Shown here piece by piece: positions 13,618 through 23,240 of a stretch of 23,260 nucleotides of DNA (position 1 is the first letter of the stretch; each line of letters opens with the position of its first letter). The DNA is from CALJIC01 sp039805565 (GTDB lineage Bacteria > Chloroflexota > Chloroflexia > Chloroflexales > Roseiflexaceae). The notes beneath the pieces were generated by a model that did not search any database, had not been told where the DNA came from, and saw only the letters and a program-made list of their open reading frames with translations. The position numbers and the translations under genes were made by a program. The DNA is taken from positions 1-23,260 of the forward strand of contig JBDLTZ010000031.1 of NCBI GenBank assembly GCA_039805565.1. The letters are read 5' to 3'.

Positions 13618-16092
13618 ATGAGATTAGAACGCTTCACCGACAAGGCCCAGGAGGCTTTTCAAGAAGCTCAGGAGATCATGCACGAGCAGCACCACACCCA
13701 GCTGGATGTGGAGCATATCTTCCTGGCGATGCTGCGACAGCGGGAGGGTCTCGCCATCCGCTCGATCGAGCGACTGGGTGTGGATGCCGAGATGGTCTCC
13801 CAGCGTGTCGAGCGTGAGCTTGAGAAATCTCCCAAGGTCTATGGCCAGTATGGCTATGGCAATCAGGTCTACATAACACCACGCACCCAGCGGCTCGTCA
13901 AGCGTGCCGAGGAGGAGGCGGGGCGCCTCAACGACCAGTACGTCGGCATCGAGCACCTGCTGATCGCGATCAGCGGTGAGCGTGAGGGGGCCTCTTCCCG
14001 CATCCTCAACGGCTTCGGCATCGACCAGGAGCGCATCTACCAGGCGCTCATGGAGATCCGCGGCAACCAGCGGGCCGATAACCCCGGCGCCGAGGGCCGC
14101 TACGAGATCCTCTCGAAGTACAGCACCGACCTGACGGAGCTGGCGATCCAGGGCAAGCTTGACCCGGTCATCGGCCGCGAGAGCGAGATCACCCGCGTGA
14201 TCCGCGTGCTCTGCCGCCGCACCAAGAACAACCCGGTGCTGGTGGGCGAGACGGGCGTGGGCAAGACGGCGATCGCCGAGGGGCTGGCCCAGAAGATCGT
14301 CTCGGGCGACGTGCCGCTGCCGCTCAAGGAGCGCAAGCTGCTCTCGCTCGACCTCGCCGGGATGGTTGCCGGCTCGAAGTTCCGCGGCGAGTTCGAGGAG
14401 CGCCTCAAGGCGGTGATGGACGAGGTGCGCGCCGCCCAGGGTCGCGTCATCCTGTTCATCGACGAGCTGCACACGGTCGTCGGGGCCGGCGCCGCGGTGG
14501 GCTCGATCGACGCCTCAAATATGCTCAAGCCGGCGCTCTCGCGCGGCGAGATGCAGGTGGTAGGCGCCACCACGATCGACGAGTACCGCAAGCACATCGA
14601 GAAGGACGCGGCCCTGGAGCGGCGCTTCAGCCCGGTCTTCGTCGAGGAGCCGGATGTCGACACCACCGTCGAGATGCTACGCGGCCTCAAGAAGCGCTAC
14701 GAGGAGCACCACGAGCTGACGATCTCGGACGAGGCGATCACCGCCGCCGCCCGGCTCTCGTCGCGCTATATCACCGACCGCTTCCTACCCGATAAGGCCA
14801 TCGACCTGATCGACGAGGCCTCGGCCAAGCTGCGCATTGATATCTACTCGATGCCGCCCGCGCTGCGCGACCAGGAGTCCGAGCTTAACAAGCTGCGCCG
14901 CGAGGAAGAGGAGGCCGGCCAACGCCGCGACTACGAGCGCGCGGCGATCCTGCGCGCCCGCTACCTCCAGCTCGAGACGGACTTCGACGCCGCGCGCGGC
15001 GAGTGGCTCAAGACGTCCAACCTCGACGAGGTGGTGGACGAGGAGGACGTGGCCGCGATCGTCTCGAACTGGACCGGTATCCCGGTCAACCGCATGCTCG
15101 AGACCGAGCGCGAGAAGCTCGTCGATATGGAGGCGCGCCTCCACGAGCGCGTCATCGGCCAGCACGAGGCGATCGTCGCCCTCTCCGACGCGATCCGCCG
15201 CGCGCGCAGCGGCCTCAAGGACCCGCGCCGGCCGATCGGCTCGTTCATCTTCGTGGGGCCCACCGGCGTGGGTAAGACCGAGCTCGCCAAGGCTCTGGCG
15301 GAGTTCCTGTTCGACAGCGAGGACGCGATGACCCGCGTCGATATGTCGGAGTTCCAGGAGCGCCATACCGTCAGCCGCCTGATCGGCGCGCCCCCCGGCT
15401 ACGTCGGCTACGACGACGCCGGCCAGCTCACGGAGAGCATCCGCCGCCGCCCGTACCAGGTGGTGCTGTTTGACGAGATCGAGAAGGCTCACCCGGACGT
15501 GTTCAATACGCTGCTCCAGCTGCTTGACGACGGGCGCTTGACGGACGGCCAGGGCCACACGGTGGACTTCCGCAACACGGTGGTTATCATGACCTCCAAC
15601 GTCGGCACCGAGCACGTGCGCCAGCAGAGCATCGGCCTGGTGCGCGCCCACGACCGAAACGCGGAGGAGGCTGCTCGGGAGCGGGTCCAGGAGGCGCTGC
15701 GACAGGCGTTCCGACCTGAGTTCCTCAACCGCATCGATGATATCGTGGTCTTCCAGGCGCTCACTGAGCTGGAGCTGACCTCGATCATCGACCTGCTCGC
15801 GGTCGAGGTGGGCGAGCGGCTCCAGGAGCAGGGCGTGACGCTCGAGCTCACCCAGGCCGCTAAGGCGCTGCTGGTGCGCGAGGGGTATAACCCGGCCTAC
15901 GGCGCGCGCCCGCTGCGCCGCACAGTCCAGCGCCTGGTCGAAACGCCCCTCTCGCGCGATCTGCTGAAGGGGGTCTTCAAGCCGGGCGATACGGTCATGG
16001 TGGACGTGGATGATACCGGCCGGGCGCTGACCTTCACCAGCAAGGGCGCTACACTTGACCTCGGCGTGAAAAAGCCGACGCCGGCGGCGTGA
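13618..16092 (+). CDS. clpC: ATP-dependent Clp protease ATP-binding subunit ClpC
   Basis: The 824-residue protein is a full-length class I Hsp100 unfoldase. In order: two N-terminal Clp_N repeats (residues 1-150), AAA+ module 1 with Walker A GETGVGKT (210-217) and Walker B ILFIDELH, a coiled middle region with a UVR-like motif (about 425-460, EAGQRRDYERAAILRARYL split as EAGQRRDYERA and AILRARYL) that marks ClpC rather than ClpB, then AAA+ module 2 with Walker A GPTGVGKT (547-554) and Walker B VVLFDEIE. It should unfold substrates and feed them to ClpP in the cytoplasm. No mcsA/mcsB/ctsR neighbours are present, so it is not in the Firmicutes-type operon. The start ATG has a modest GAGGG site at a 10-base distance. 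A strong hairpin follows at 16123. Confidence 0.95.
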   Translation: MRLERFTDKAQEAFQEAQEIMHEQHHTQLDVEHIFLAMLRQREGLAIRSIERLGVDAEMVSQRVERELEKSPKVYGQYGYGNQVYITPRTQRLVKRAEEEAGRLNDQYVGIEHLLIAISGEREGASSRILNGFGIDQERIYQALMEIRGNQRADNPGAEGRYEILSKYSTDLTELAIQGKLDPVIGRESEITRVIRVLCRRTKNNPVLVGETGVGKTAIAEGLAQKIVSGDVPLPLKERKLLSLDLAGMVAGSKFRGEFEERLKAVMDEVRAAQGRVILFIDELHTVVGAGAAVGSIDASNMLKPALSRGEMQVVGATTIDEYRKHIEKDAALERRFSPVFVEEPDVDTTVEMLRGLKKRYEEHHELTISDEAITAAARLSSRYITDRFLPDKAIDLIDEASAKLRIDIYSMPPALRDQESELNKLRREEEEAGQRRDYERAAILRARYLQLETDFDAARGEWLKTSNLDEVVDEEDVAAIVSNWTGIPVNRMLETEREKLVDMEARLHERVIGQHEAIVALSDAIRRARSGLKDPRRPIGSFIFVGPTGVGKTELAKALAEFLFDSEDAMTRVDMSEFQERHTVSRLIGAPPGYVGYDDAGQLTESIRRRPYQVVLFDEIEKAHPDVFNTLLQLLDDGRLTDGQGHTVDFRNTVVIMTSNVGTEHVRQQSIGLVRAHDRNAEEAARERVQEALRQAFRPEFLNRIDDIVVFQALTELELTSIIDLLAVEVGERLQEQGVTLELTQAAKALLVREGYNPAYGARPLRRTVQRLVETPLSRDLLKGVFKPGDTVMVDVDDTGRALTFTSKGATLDLGVKKPTPAA

Positions 16093-16122
16093 CCGAATAC
16101 GCCAAGGTTGATCGCTGGAGAT

Positions 16123-16156
16123 CGGGGGCTCGAAGCTGTATGGCTTCGAGCCCCCG
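16123..16156. terminator. Strong hairpin between convergent clpC and APH genes
   Basis: CGGGGGCTCGAAGC (16123-16136) pairs perfectly with GCTTCGAGCCCCCG (16143-16156) around a 6-base loop. It lies 30 bases after clpC and 59 bases after the end of the minus-strand APH gene. The T-tract is poor on the plus side, but stem strength and placement suit a terminator serving both genes. Confidence 0.75.
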
Positions 16157-16215
16157 GCGTTCTGACTACGTCTGGCTCGCGTCGTGTGCCTGCCGAGCGA
16201 TCTGGCTTGGTGGCA

Positions 16216-17229
16216 CTAGGTGACTTCAGCCCCCAGGGCCAGGTCCACGATCTCGCCGGGCTTGAACAGGCCGGCGAGCTGCGCCACCCCCGCCCGCTTC
16301 GTGAGCTCGCCCAGGTCCGGCCGCAGCAGCACCTCCGCGCCGTAGGCCCCGATGTCGCTCACCGCCCAGGCCGCGCGGTAGTACGCCAGCGCCAGCTCGT
16401 CGGCGTCGGGCGGGCCGTAGCCGCGCAAAAACAGCTCCTCCTGGCGCGGGCTCACCAGCTGACGGCTGATCCCGCCGCCCATCACGAACATCAGGTCGCG
16501 CTCGCGCGGCGCCAGCACCGTCTCGTCCCAGTCCACCACCCACAGCCCCCCGCCGTCCTCCACGAGCAGATTGTTCGTGTGGATGTCGGCGTGGCAGATC
16601 ACCAGCGGCACCTCCGCTCGCGCTAGGCGCTGCCCCAACCGCTCGGCGCGCGCCACCACCTGCTGAATCTCCGCCCGCCGCGCCCGCCAGAGCTCCGCCA
16701 GCTCTCGCTCGGGCTCGCCCGTGAGGCCGCCGGCCAGCACCAGCTCGTCCACCCGCCGCAGCTCATCCAGCCAGCCGGGGGCGAAGCTCTCGCGCCGCAT
16801 CTCCGCCGCCAGCGCAGGCCGAACAGCGGCACTGTGGATCTGGCGCAGCAGCGCACCGTAGGCCTCCCACTGCGAGTCGGTCAGGCCGCGCTCCATACCG
16901 CTCCCGCCCGTGACAAACGGGTAGAGGATCAGCGCGTACCCGCCGGCCGGCGTCCAGAGATCGCCGGCAGACGTCGCGATCGGCGAAACAACCTGCCGGA
17001 TGCCCTGCGCGTGAAGCACGTGCGGCACCAGCAGCCCCGGCCGATTGCTGATGCTCAGGCGCGCCTTGAGGAACAGCGGCGCGGCGCCCGCGACGTCCAC
17101 GCGGTAGACCCAGGCCGCCGAGTCATACCCGAGCGGCAGGAACGTCACGGCCTCGGCGACCACGCCCCACGCCTCGCGCAGGGCGGCGCGCAGGGTCTGC
17201 TCGGGCAGATTGACAGGTGGCTCGCGCAT
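16216..17229 (-). CDS. Aminoglycoside phosphotransferase (APH)-family kinase
   Basis: The 337-residue protein has the APH/choline-kinase fold. The N-lobe has LGYDSAAWVYRV (33-43) as nucleotide-binding region and LFLKAR with a candidate ATP-binding Lys55. The C-lobe has the catalytic Brenner-type motif ICHADIHTNNLLVED, with Asp215 as base and Asn220, and the metal-binding VVDWDE with Asp233 or Asp235. It should transfer phosphate from ATP to a small hydroxylated molecule. The family covers antibiotic kinases as well as sugar and choline kinases, so this should not be read as a resistance gene without testing. The ATG at 17229 has GAGGAG 5 bases upstream. It stands alone between terminator-like hairpins. 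Confidence 0.88.
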   Translation of the reverse strand: MREPPVNLPEQTLRAALREAWGVVAEAVTFLPLGYDSAAWVYRVDVAGAAPLFLKARLSISNRPGLLVPHVLHAQGIRQVVSPIATSAGDLWTPAGGYALILYPFVTGGSGMERGLTDSQWEAYGALLRQIHSAAVRPALAAEMRRESFAPGWLDELRRVDELVLAGGLTGEPERELAELWRARRAEIQQVVARAERLGQRLARAEVPLVICHADIHTNNLLVEDGGGLWVVDWDETVLAPRERDLMFVMGGGISRQLVSPRQEELFLRGYGPPDADELALAYYRAAWAVSDIGAYGAEVLLRPDLGELTKRAGVAQLAGLFKPGEIVDLALGAEVT

Positions 17230-17265
17230 CGGGGCTCCTCTTCTTCAGACTCTTCGGACGCTAGC

Positions 17266-17327
17266 CACAGAGAACACAGAGGACGCGCGAGCGTGGGCAA
17301 GCGCATTCGGCCTCTGCGCTCTTTGTG
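17266..17327. repeat. Imperfect CACAGAG-type inverted repeat
   Basis: CACAGAGAACACAGAGG (17266-17282) opposes CCTCTGCGCTCTTTGTG (17311-17327); 14 of 17 positions pair. It lies between the divergent APH and IolD genes. The wording (cacagag, gcgctctgcg) recurs in the perfect inverted repeat at 23192-23240, suggesting a dispersed family. Confidence 0.5.
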
Positions 17328-17390
17328 CGCTCTGCGGCTTGTTTCCCAGCTGCGAGCGATGACGCCTCAGGCCGGGCGATGAGAGCGCGG

Positions 17391-17399
17391 TGCTATAAT
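17391..17399 (+). promoter_or_regulatory. Extended -10 promoter of the IolD gene
   Basis: TGCTATAAT is a perfect extended -10 element, 36 bases before the start codon. No -35 box is seen at the usual distance. The clpC promoter at 13558 has the same TGC-TATA form. Confidence 0.65.
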
Positions 17400-17434
17400 A
17401 GCGCACCGGTCCTCCCTTCACAACGAGGTGCCCT

Positions 17435-19318
<1,884 letters not shown>

Positions 19319-19362
19319 AGATACCGCTTGCACCGCGGTGTGAGCAGAGCACAGCGAGCACT

Positions 19363-20016
19363 ATGAGTACCTACCGCGTCGCAGTCCTCCTCAGCGGGGG
19401 AGGCTCCAACCTCCAGGCGCTCTTCGACGCCCACGACGCCGACCGGCTCCCCGCCGATATCGTCTTCGTGGGTAGCGACCGCGCCGACGCCCACGGGCTG
19501 CAGCGCGCCCTCGGCCGCAAGGTGCCCGCGGCGTTCGTTCCGCTGCCCCGTCCGGCCGACCCGGCCGCCCGGCCCGCAGCCCGCTTCGCGTGGGAGCACC
19601 GCCTGGCGGCGGTGGTGGCGGCCTTCGAGCCCGACCTTGTGCTGCTCTCGGGGTTTATGCGGGTTGTGTCGGCGGAGTTCCTCGACCGCTTCCCCGGCCG
19701 CGTCGTCAACCAGCACCCCGCGCTGCTTCCCGAGGGCGGCGGCGAGACCGTGACCACGAGCGGCGGGCTGACGATCCCGGCCCTCCGCGGCGCGCACGTC
19801 GTCGCCGACGCCATCCGCCTGGGCCTGCCCGTTACCGGCTGCACCGTTCACCGCGTCACACCCGCCGTGGACGATGGGCCGATCCTGGCGACCGCCGAGG
19901 TTCCGGTGCTGCCCGGGGACGACGAGGCGGCGCTCCACGAGCGCATCAAGGCCGAGGAGCGCCGCCTGGTTGTCGAGGTGGTGACACGCCTCGCCCGCGA
20001 CGAAGGCGCAAGGTAG
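19363..20016 (+). CDS. purN: Phosphoribosylglycinamide formyltransferase (PurN)
   Basis: The 217-residue protein transfers the formyl group from 10-formyl-tetrahydrofolate to GAR, step three of purine synthesis. Signatures: the phosphate-binding loop LLSGGGSNLQAL (9-20), LVLLSGFMRVVS (92-103), the catalytic NQHPALLP with Asn116 and His118, and VDDGPIL with Asp170 at the catalytic Asp position. After ALLP the usual short GxHG loop is longer here, with the Gly/Thr-rich stretch GGGETVTTSGGLTI (125-138) before PALRGAHVVADAI. All key residues are kept, so it should be active. I start at the ATG at 19363, where homology begins; its ribosome-binding site is weak. It follows IolD by 44 bases and ends before a strong hairpin. 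Confidence 0.92.
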   Translation: MSTYRVAVLLSGGGSNLQALFDAHDADRLPADIVFVGSDRADAHGLQRALGRKVPAAFVPLPRPADPAARPAARFAWEHRLAAVVAAFEPDLVLLSGFMRVVSAEFLDRFPGRVVNQHPALLPEGGGETVTTSGGLTIPALRGAHVVADAIRLGLPVTGCTVHRVTPAVDDGPILATAEVPVLPGDDEAALHERIKAEERRLVVEVVTRLARDEGAR

Positions 20017-20083
20017 AAGTGCAAGGCGCAAGCGTAGACGCGTAACACGCAACGTGCAAGCGTAGCGGTGTAAAGCGAAACGC

Positions 20084-20131
20084 GAGCCGGGGGTGATCGC
20101 AGCAGCTTCTGCTTCGATCACCCCCCGGCTC
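20084..20131. terminator. Long hairpin between convergent purN and BI-1 genes
   Basis: GAGCCGGGGGTGATCG (20084-20099) pairs with CGATCACCCCCCGGCTC (20115-20131) with one bulged C, and the loop contains a further AGCAG/CTGCT pairing. On the minus side the stem is followed by GTTTCGCTTT, a modest T-rich run. It probably ends transcription from both genes. Confidence 0.75.
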
Positions 20132-20136
20132 TCAGC

Positions 20137-20163
20137 ACTCAAGACTTAAGACTCAAGACTCAG
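20137..20163. repeat. 7-bp tandem repeat (ACTCAAG) at the BI-1 stop codon
   Basis: ACTCAAG, ACTTAAG, ACTCAAG and a truncated ACTCAG follow in tandem, ending one base before the BI-1 stop codon. The period equals that of the coding repeat at 8642-8676. Confidence 0.65.
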
Positions 20164-20164
20164 T

Positions 20165-20857
20165 CTAGTCTCGCCGCGCGCCGAAGATCCGCAGCAGGTA
20201 CAGGAACAGGTTGATGAAGTCCAGGTAGAGCGTCAGCGCGCCCAGCACGGCCACCCGCCCCGCGCTCGTCTCGTCCGTCACCTGCTGAGTCATGTGCTTG
20301 ATCTTCTGCGTATCCCATGCGGTGAGCGCCACAAAGATCAGCACCCCGGCGTAGGTGATAATCCAGTACAGCCCCTCGCTGCGCATAAAAATGTTGACCA
20401 CCGAGGCGATCAGGAGGCCGATCAGCGCCATGAACGCGATGTTCCCCACACCGGTCAGGTCGCGCTTGGTGGTGTAGCCGTACAGGCTCATCGCGCCGAA
20501 CGTGCCCGCCGTGATGAAGAAGGTCGAGGCGATCGAGGCTGTGGTGTAGGCCAGGAAGATCGCCGAGAGCGTCAGGCCGTTCAGGGCAGCGTAGGCGACG
20601 AAGATTGTGGTGGCGACCGCGGGCGAGAGCCGGCTGATCCCGGCGCTCAGGCCGAGCACCATGACGATCTGCACGATGAACAGGCCGAAGAACATGATCG
20701 GGTTGCCGAAGATCAGGGCCGTGAGCGCGTCCGAGCTCGCCACAAACGAGGCTACCGCGCCGGTCACGAGCAGCCCTGCTGTCATCCAGGCGTATACCTG
20801 ATTCATGACGCCGTTGCGGAGCGCCGTGGTCTGAGCTGATGTGTAGGGTGCGTACAT
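20165..20857 (-). CDS. Bax inhibitor-1 (BI-1/YccA) family membrane protein
   Basis: The 230-residue protein is almost entirely hydrophobic, with about seven membrane segments starting at residue 18 (VMNQVYAWMTAGLLVTGAVA). Family features include the N-terminal YAWMTAGLLVTG, LNGLTLSAIFLAYT in the middle, WDTQKIKHM (about 182-190) and the closing LYLDFINLFLYLLRIFG. Members are cytoplasmic-membrane proteins, some pH-sensitive calcium leak channels; the role in bacteria is mostly unsettled, and two conserved Asp residues in the last third could be the ion-gate pair. The ATG at 20857 has AAGGAG at a 9-base distance. A TATAAT box lies just upstream at 20895-20900. Confidence 0.9.
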   Translation of the reverse strand: MYAPYTSAQTTALRNGVMNQVYAWMTAGLLVTGAVASFVASSDALTALIFGNPIMFFGLFIVQIVMVLGLSAGISRLSPAVATTIFVAYAALNGLTLSAIFLAYTTASIASTFFITAGTFGAMSLYGYTTKRDLTGVGNIAFMALIGLLIASVVNIFMRSEGLYWIITYAGVLIFVALTAWDTQKIKHMTQQVTDETSAGRVAVLGALTLYLDFINLFLYLLRIFGARRD

Positions 20858-20894
20858 CCGAAGGATCTCCTTTCCGAGAAACCATTCCTACACC

Positions 20895-20900
20895 ATTATA
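20895..20900 (-). promoter_or_regulatory. -10 box of the BI-1 gene
   Basis: A perfect TATAAT on the minus strand lies 38 bases before the BI-1 start codon. No -35 box of clear quality sits 16-18 bases upstream. The promoter stands next to the nadC remnant. Confidence 0.5.
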
Positions 20901-20933
20901 CGTGGTGAGCGAGGTTTCTGATGCACCCTCCGG

Positions 20934-21062
20934 CTAGGCATCGGCGAAGTCCAGCCCCAGGTCCAGCGCCCGCGCCGAGTGCGTCAGCGCCCCGACTGAG
21001 ATGTCGTCTACCCCTGGGCCCACCGCCACCCGCGCCGCCGCCTCGGTGTGGATGAGCTGAAG
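20934..21062 (-). pseudogene. nadC: 3' remnant of nadC (quinolinate phosphoribosyltransferase)
   Basis: Reading the minus strand toward a TAG at 20934-20936 gives a tail of about 38 residues ending VDDISVGALTHSARALDLGL then DFADA. ISVGALTHSA-ALD is the signature C-terminus of NadC, which makes nicotinate mononucleotide from quinolinate. Everything before about IHTEAAARVAV is missing: the frame is closed by a TGA at 21117-21119, with no ATG, GTG or TTG between that stop and the homologous part. The rest of the gene is not elsewhere in the window. It lies between the end of the histidine kinase and the BI-1 promoter, all on the minus strand. This looks like a deletion joint. The family match is from memory but the motif is distinctive. 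Confidence 0.75.
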
Positions 21063-21140
21063 GGTCGTGTCCTGTCTCCTGCGTCTGCGCGTGGACCGCT
21101 CCCCTACCGCACAGTGTCACCTCTACACTTCACCAGACCG

Positions 21141-23024
21141 CTAGCTCACCTCGAGCACCTCCCGTTCGGTCGGCGCGTCGCTCGCCGTCGGGACGAGAGC
21201 CGGCAGCAGGACCTGAACAGTCGTTCCCACGCTTGGAGCGGTATCAATGCACAGCGAGCCGCCGTGTCCGCGCACGATGCCCATCGCCGCCGAGAGGCCC
21301 AGCCCGCGCCCGATGAAGCGCGTTGTGTAGAACGGCTCGAAGATGCGCCCCACCAGCTCAGGCTCTATCCCACTCCCCTCGTCTGCCACCGTGAGGGCAA
21401 CATAGCGGGTGTGCGGCTCCTCGGGCGCCAGTACGCACTCACCATGCAGCGCTGGGCGCTCGCCCTCGGCCACTGCGGTGATCGTGATGCGGCCGGGCCG
21501 CTCCTCCATCGCCTCGCCGGCGTTCAGCACCAGGTTCACCACGAGCTGCCGGATCTGACCGGCGTCGGCAATCACCGGCGGCAGCTCAGGGTCAAAGTGA
21601 TAGTCGAGCGCCACGTGGTCCGGCACCGAACTCCGCAGCAGCTCCTTGGCATCACAGATCAGCTCCCCAATGCTCACCGGCTCCACGGCGTAGCGCCCCT
21701 GGCCTGCGTAGGCCAGCATCTGCCGCGTCAGGTCGGCGGCGCGGCGCACAGCGTGGTCGATTGGCTCCAGCACCTCGCGCTGCGGATCCCCCGGCGCCAC
21801 ATCCATCAGCGCCAGGCCCACATTGCCGCGGATGATCGCCAGCAAGTTGTTGAAGTCATGGGCCACGCCGCCCGCCAGCACGCCCAGGCTCTCGAGCCGC
21901 TGCGTGTGCTGCAGGCGCCGCTCGAAGGCCAGCCGCTCCTCGGCGCTGCGCCGCAGCTCGGCCTCGCGCTCCTGGAGCGTGGCCGCCATATGATCGAAGG
22001 CGGCCGCGAGCTCGCTCAGCTCGCTCCGCCCGTAGCGCACGGCCGTCCGCGCTGTCAGATCCCCTGCGCCCAGTCGGCGTGCGGCCGCCACCACCGGCCG
22101 CACGTGGTTCAGGATCAGCCGCTCCCCCGCCAGGTGTGAGCCGATCACCACCAGCAGCACCACCAGCGCGAAGAGCGACAGCATCCGCACCAGTGTGCGG
22201 TTGGCGGCGGCGTAGGCCACATCGGCCGGCAGGCCGATGATCAGCAGCGCACCCTCACCGTTCGGCGCAAGGTCGGTGAATCCGTAGAGCCGCACAACTC
22301 CATCCAGCCCAGGGAGCTCGGCGGTGCCGGAGCGCCGCGCCAGCACGGTGTCGATCAGTGGCTGGACCGCGTCGGTCTGGGGTACAGCCACCGGCGGGGT
22401 TCGCATCAGCACCGCGCCGGTGCTGTCAAGCACAGTCACTGTCGCCCCGGCAGGAAGCTCGGTGGTGTCGGGGATCGTGTTGAACCACGTCAGGTCGATT
22501 GAGGCCGAGAGGACGCCGACGATGCGCCCTCCGTCGTCACGCACGGGCGTGCCGACGGCGATGATCGGGTGGCCGGTCACGGGGCCGATCGTGTACTCGC
22601 CCACAGCGAAGTCACCGGTGCGGAGGGCCTCCTGGAACCAGCGCTGCCCGGCTACGTTGATCGGTCGGGGTGGGGGGACGGCACTGCAGCGGATCTCGCC
22701 GCGCAGATCAACCAACGCGTAGTTGGCGTAGTCTGACCCTTCGCTGAGCAGCGTGGCGAGCCGCTCAGAGCAGGTGGCGGGGTCGGCGTGCAGCTCGGGG
22801 AGCTCGGCCGCGAGGGTGAGGAGGTGGCGAGCCCGGCTGATCGAGCGGCTGTGCTGGTCCGCCGCAACCTTCGCCAGGCGGAGGGCGTCGTGAACAGCTC
22901 CAGCGGCGCTGGCTGTGCGCTGTTCCACCGCCATCATCAGGAAGAGTCCGAGGAAGGGGAGCGAGGCGAGTAGTCCGAGGGCGATGAGTCGAGAGCGGAG
23001 TGATGCAAAGGTCATCTGGAGCAT
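21141..23024 (-). CDS. Membrane sensor histidine kinase with extracellular Cache-type domain
   Basis: The 627-residue protein has membrane segment 1 (about 11-33), a large extracytoplasmic sensor (about 34-278) that reads like a double Cache domain (WFQEALRTGDFAVGEY, GHPIIAVGTPVRDDGGRIVGVL split at VRDD), membrane segment 2 (about 279-298), HAMP (299-352), a short coiled linker, then the kinase core. The H-box is GVAHDFNNLLA with His389, the N-box has Asn501 (VLNAGEAM), G1 is DEGSGI (548-553), F is FEPFYTT and G2 is GRGLGLS (572-578). The HDFNN type of H-box is that of the NtrB-like/hybrid kinase group. It should sense a small ligand outside and phosphorylate a response regulator, but none is adjacent. 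The ATG at 23024 has AAGGG upstream. Confidence 0.92.
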   Translation of the reverse strand: MLQMTFASLRSRLIALGLLASLPFLGLFLMMAVEQRTASAAGAVHDALRLAKVAADQHSRSISRARHLLTLAAELPELHADPATCSERLATLLSEGSDYANYALVDLRGEIRCSAVPPPRPINVAGQRWFQEALRTGDFAVGEYTIGPVTGHPIIAVGTPVRDDGGRIVGVLSASIDLTWFNTIPDTTELPAGATVTVLDSTGAVLMRTPPVAVPQTDAVQPLIDTVLARRSGTAELPGLDGVVRLYGFTDLAPNGEGALLIIGLPADVAYAAANRTLVRMLSLFALVVLLVVIGSHLAGERLILNHVRPVVAAARRLGAGDLTARTAVRYGRSELSELAAAFDHMAATLQEREAELRRSAEERLAFERRLQHTQRLESLGVLAGGVAHDFNNLLAIIRGNVGLALMDVAPGDPQREVLEPIDHAVRRAADLTRQMLAYAGQGRYAVEPVSIGELICDAKELLRSSVPDHVALDYHFDPELPPVIADAGQIRQLVVNLVLNAGEAMEERPGRITITAVAEGERPALHGECVLAPEEPHTRYVALTVADEGSGIEPELVGRIFEPFYTTRFIGRGLGLSAAMGIVRGHGGSLCIDTAPSVGTTVQVLLPALVPTASDAPTEREVLEVS

Positions 23025-23156
23025 GGTGCTGCCCTTGGTGCTTCGGTGCGGCGCTGAGGTGCTGCCGAGTGTAACGCTATGGGAGGTGTAGCATGATCTG
23101 TGCCAGAGATGACAAGAATGTAAGGTACATACCGGGGCACCTTCCCTACAGCGAAG

Positions 23157-23176
23157 TGCAGCTCAATTGAGCTACA
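23157..23176. promoter_or_regulatory. Palindrome upstream of the histidine kinase, candidate operator
   Basis: AGCTCAATTGAGCT (23160-23173) is a perfect 14-bp palindrome; with one mismatch the symmetry extends to 20 bp (TG at the left end, CA at the right). It lies about 135 bases before the kinase start. I found no promoter with two good boxes nearby. Confidence 0.4.
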
Positions 23177-23191
23177 GAGGTAAGAAGAGCA

Positions 23192-23240
23192 CAGAGGCGC
23201 AGAGCACAGCAAGACATGCCCGCTGTGCTCTGCGCCTCTG
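23192..23240. repeat. Perfect 19-bp inverted repeat
   Basis: CAGAGGCGCAGAGCACAGC (23192-23210) recurs exactly inverted at 23222-23240 around an 11-base spacer. No gene overlaps it. It could be a terminator for a gene beyond the right edge, or a dispersed repeat related to the imperfect one at 17266-17327. Confidence 0.7.

Noticed and set aside
16216..17229. Antibiotic resistance gene
   Set aside because: The APH fold is shared by many metabolic kinases, and there is no mobile context or resistance-specific motif.
20137..20163. CRISPR repeats
   Set aside because: The units are 7 bp in direct tandem with no spacers.
20896..21120. 74-codon minus-strand frame over the nadC remnant
   Set aside because: It is in a different frame from the nadC-like peptide and is low-complexity Gly/Arg/His sequence.
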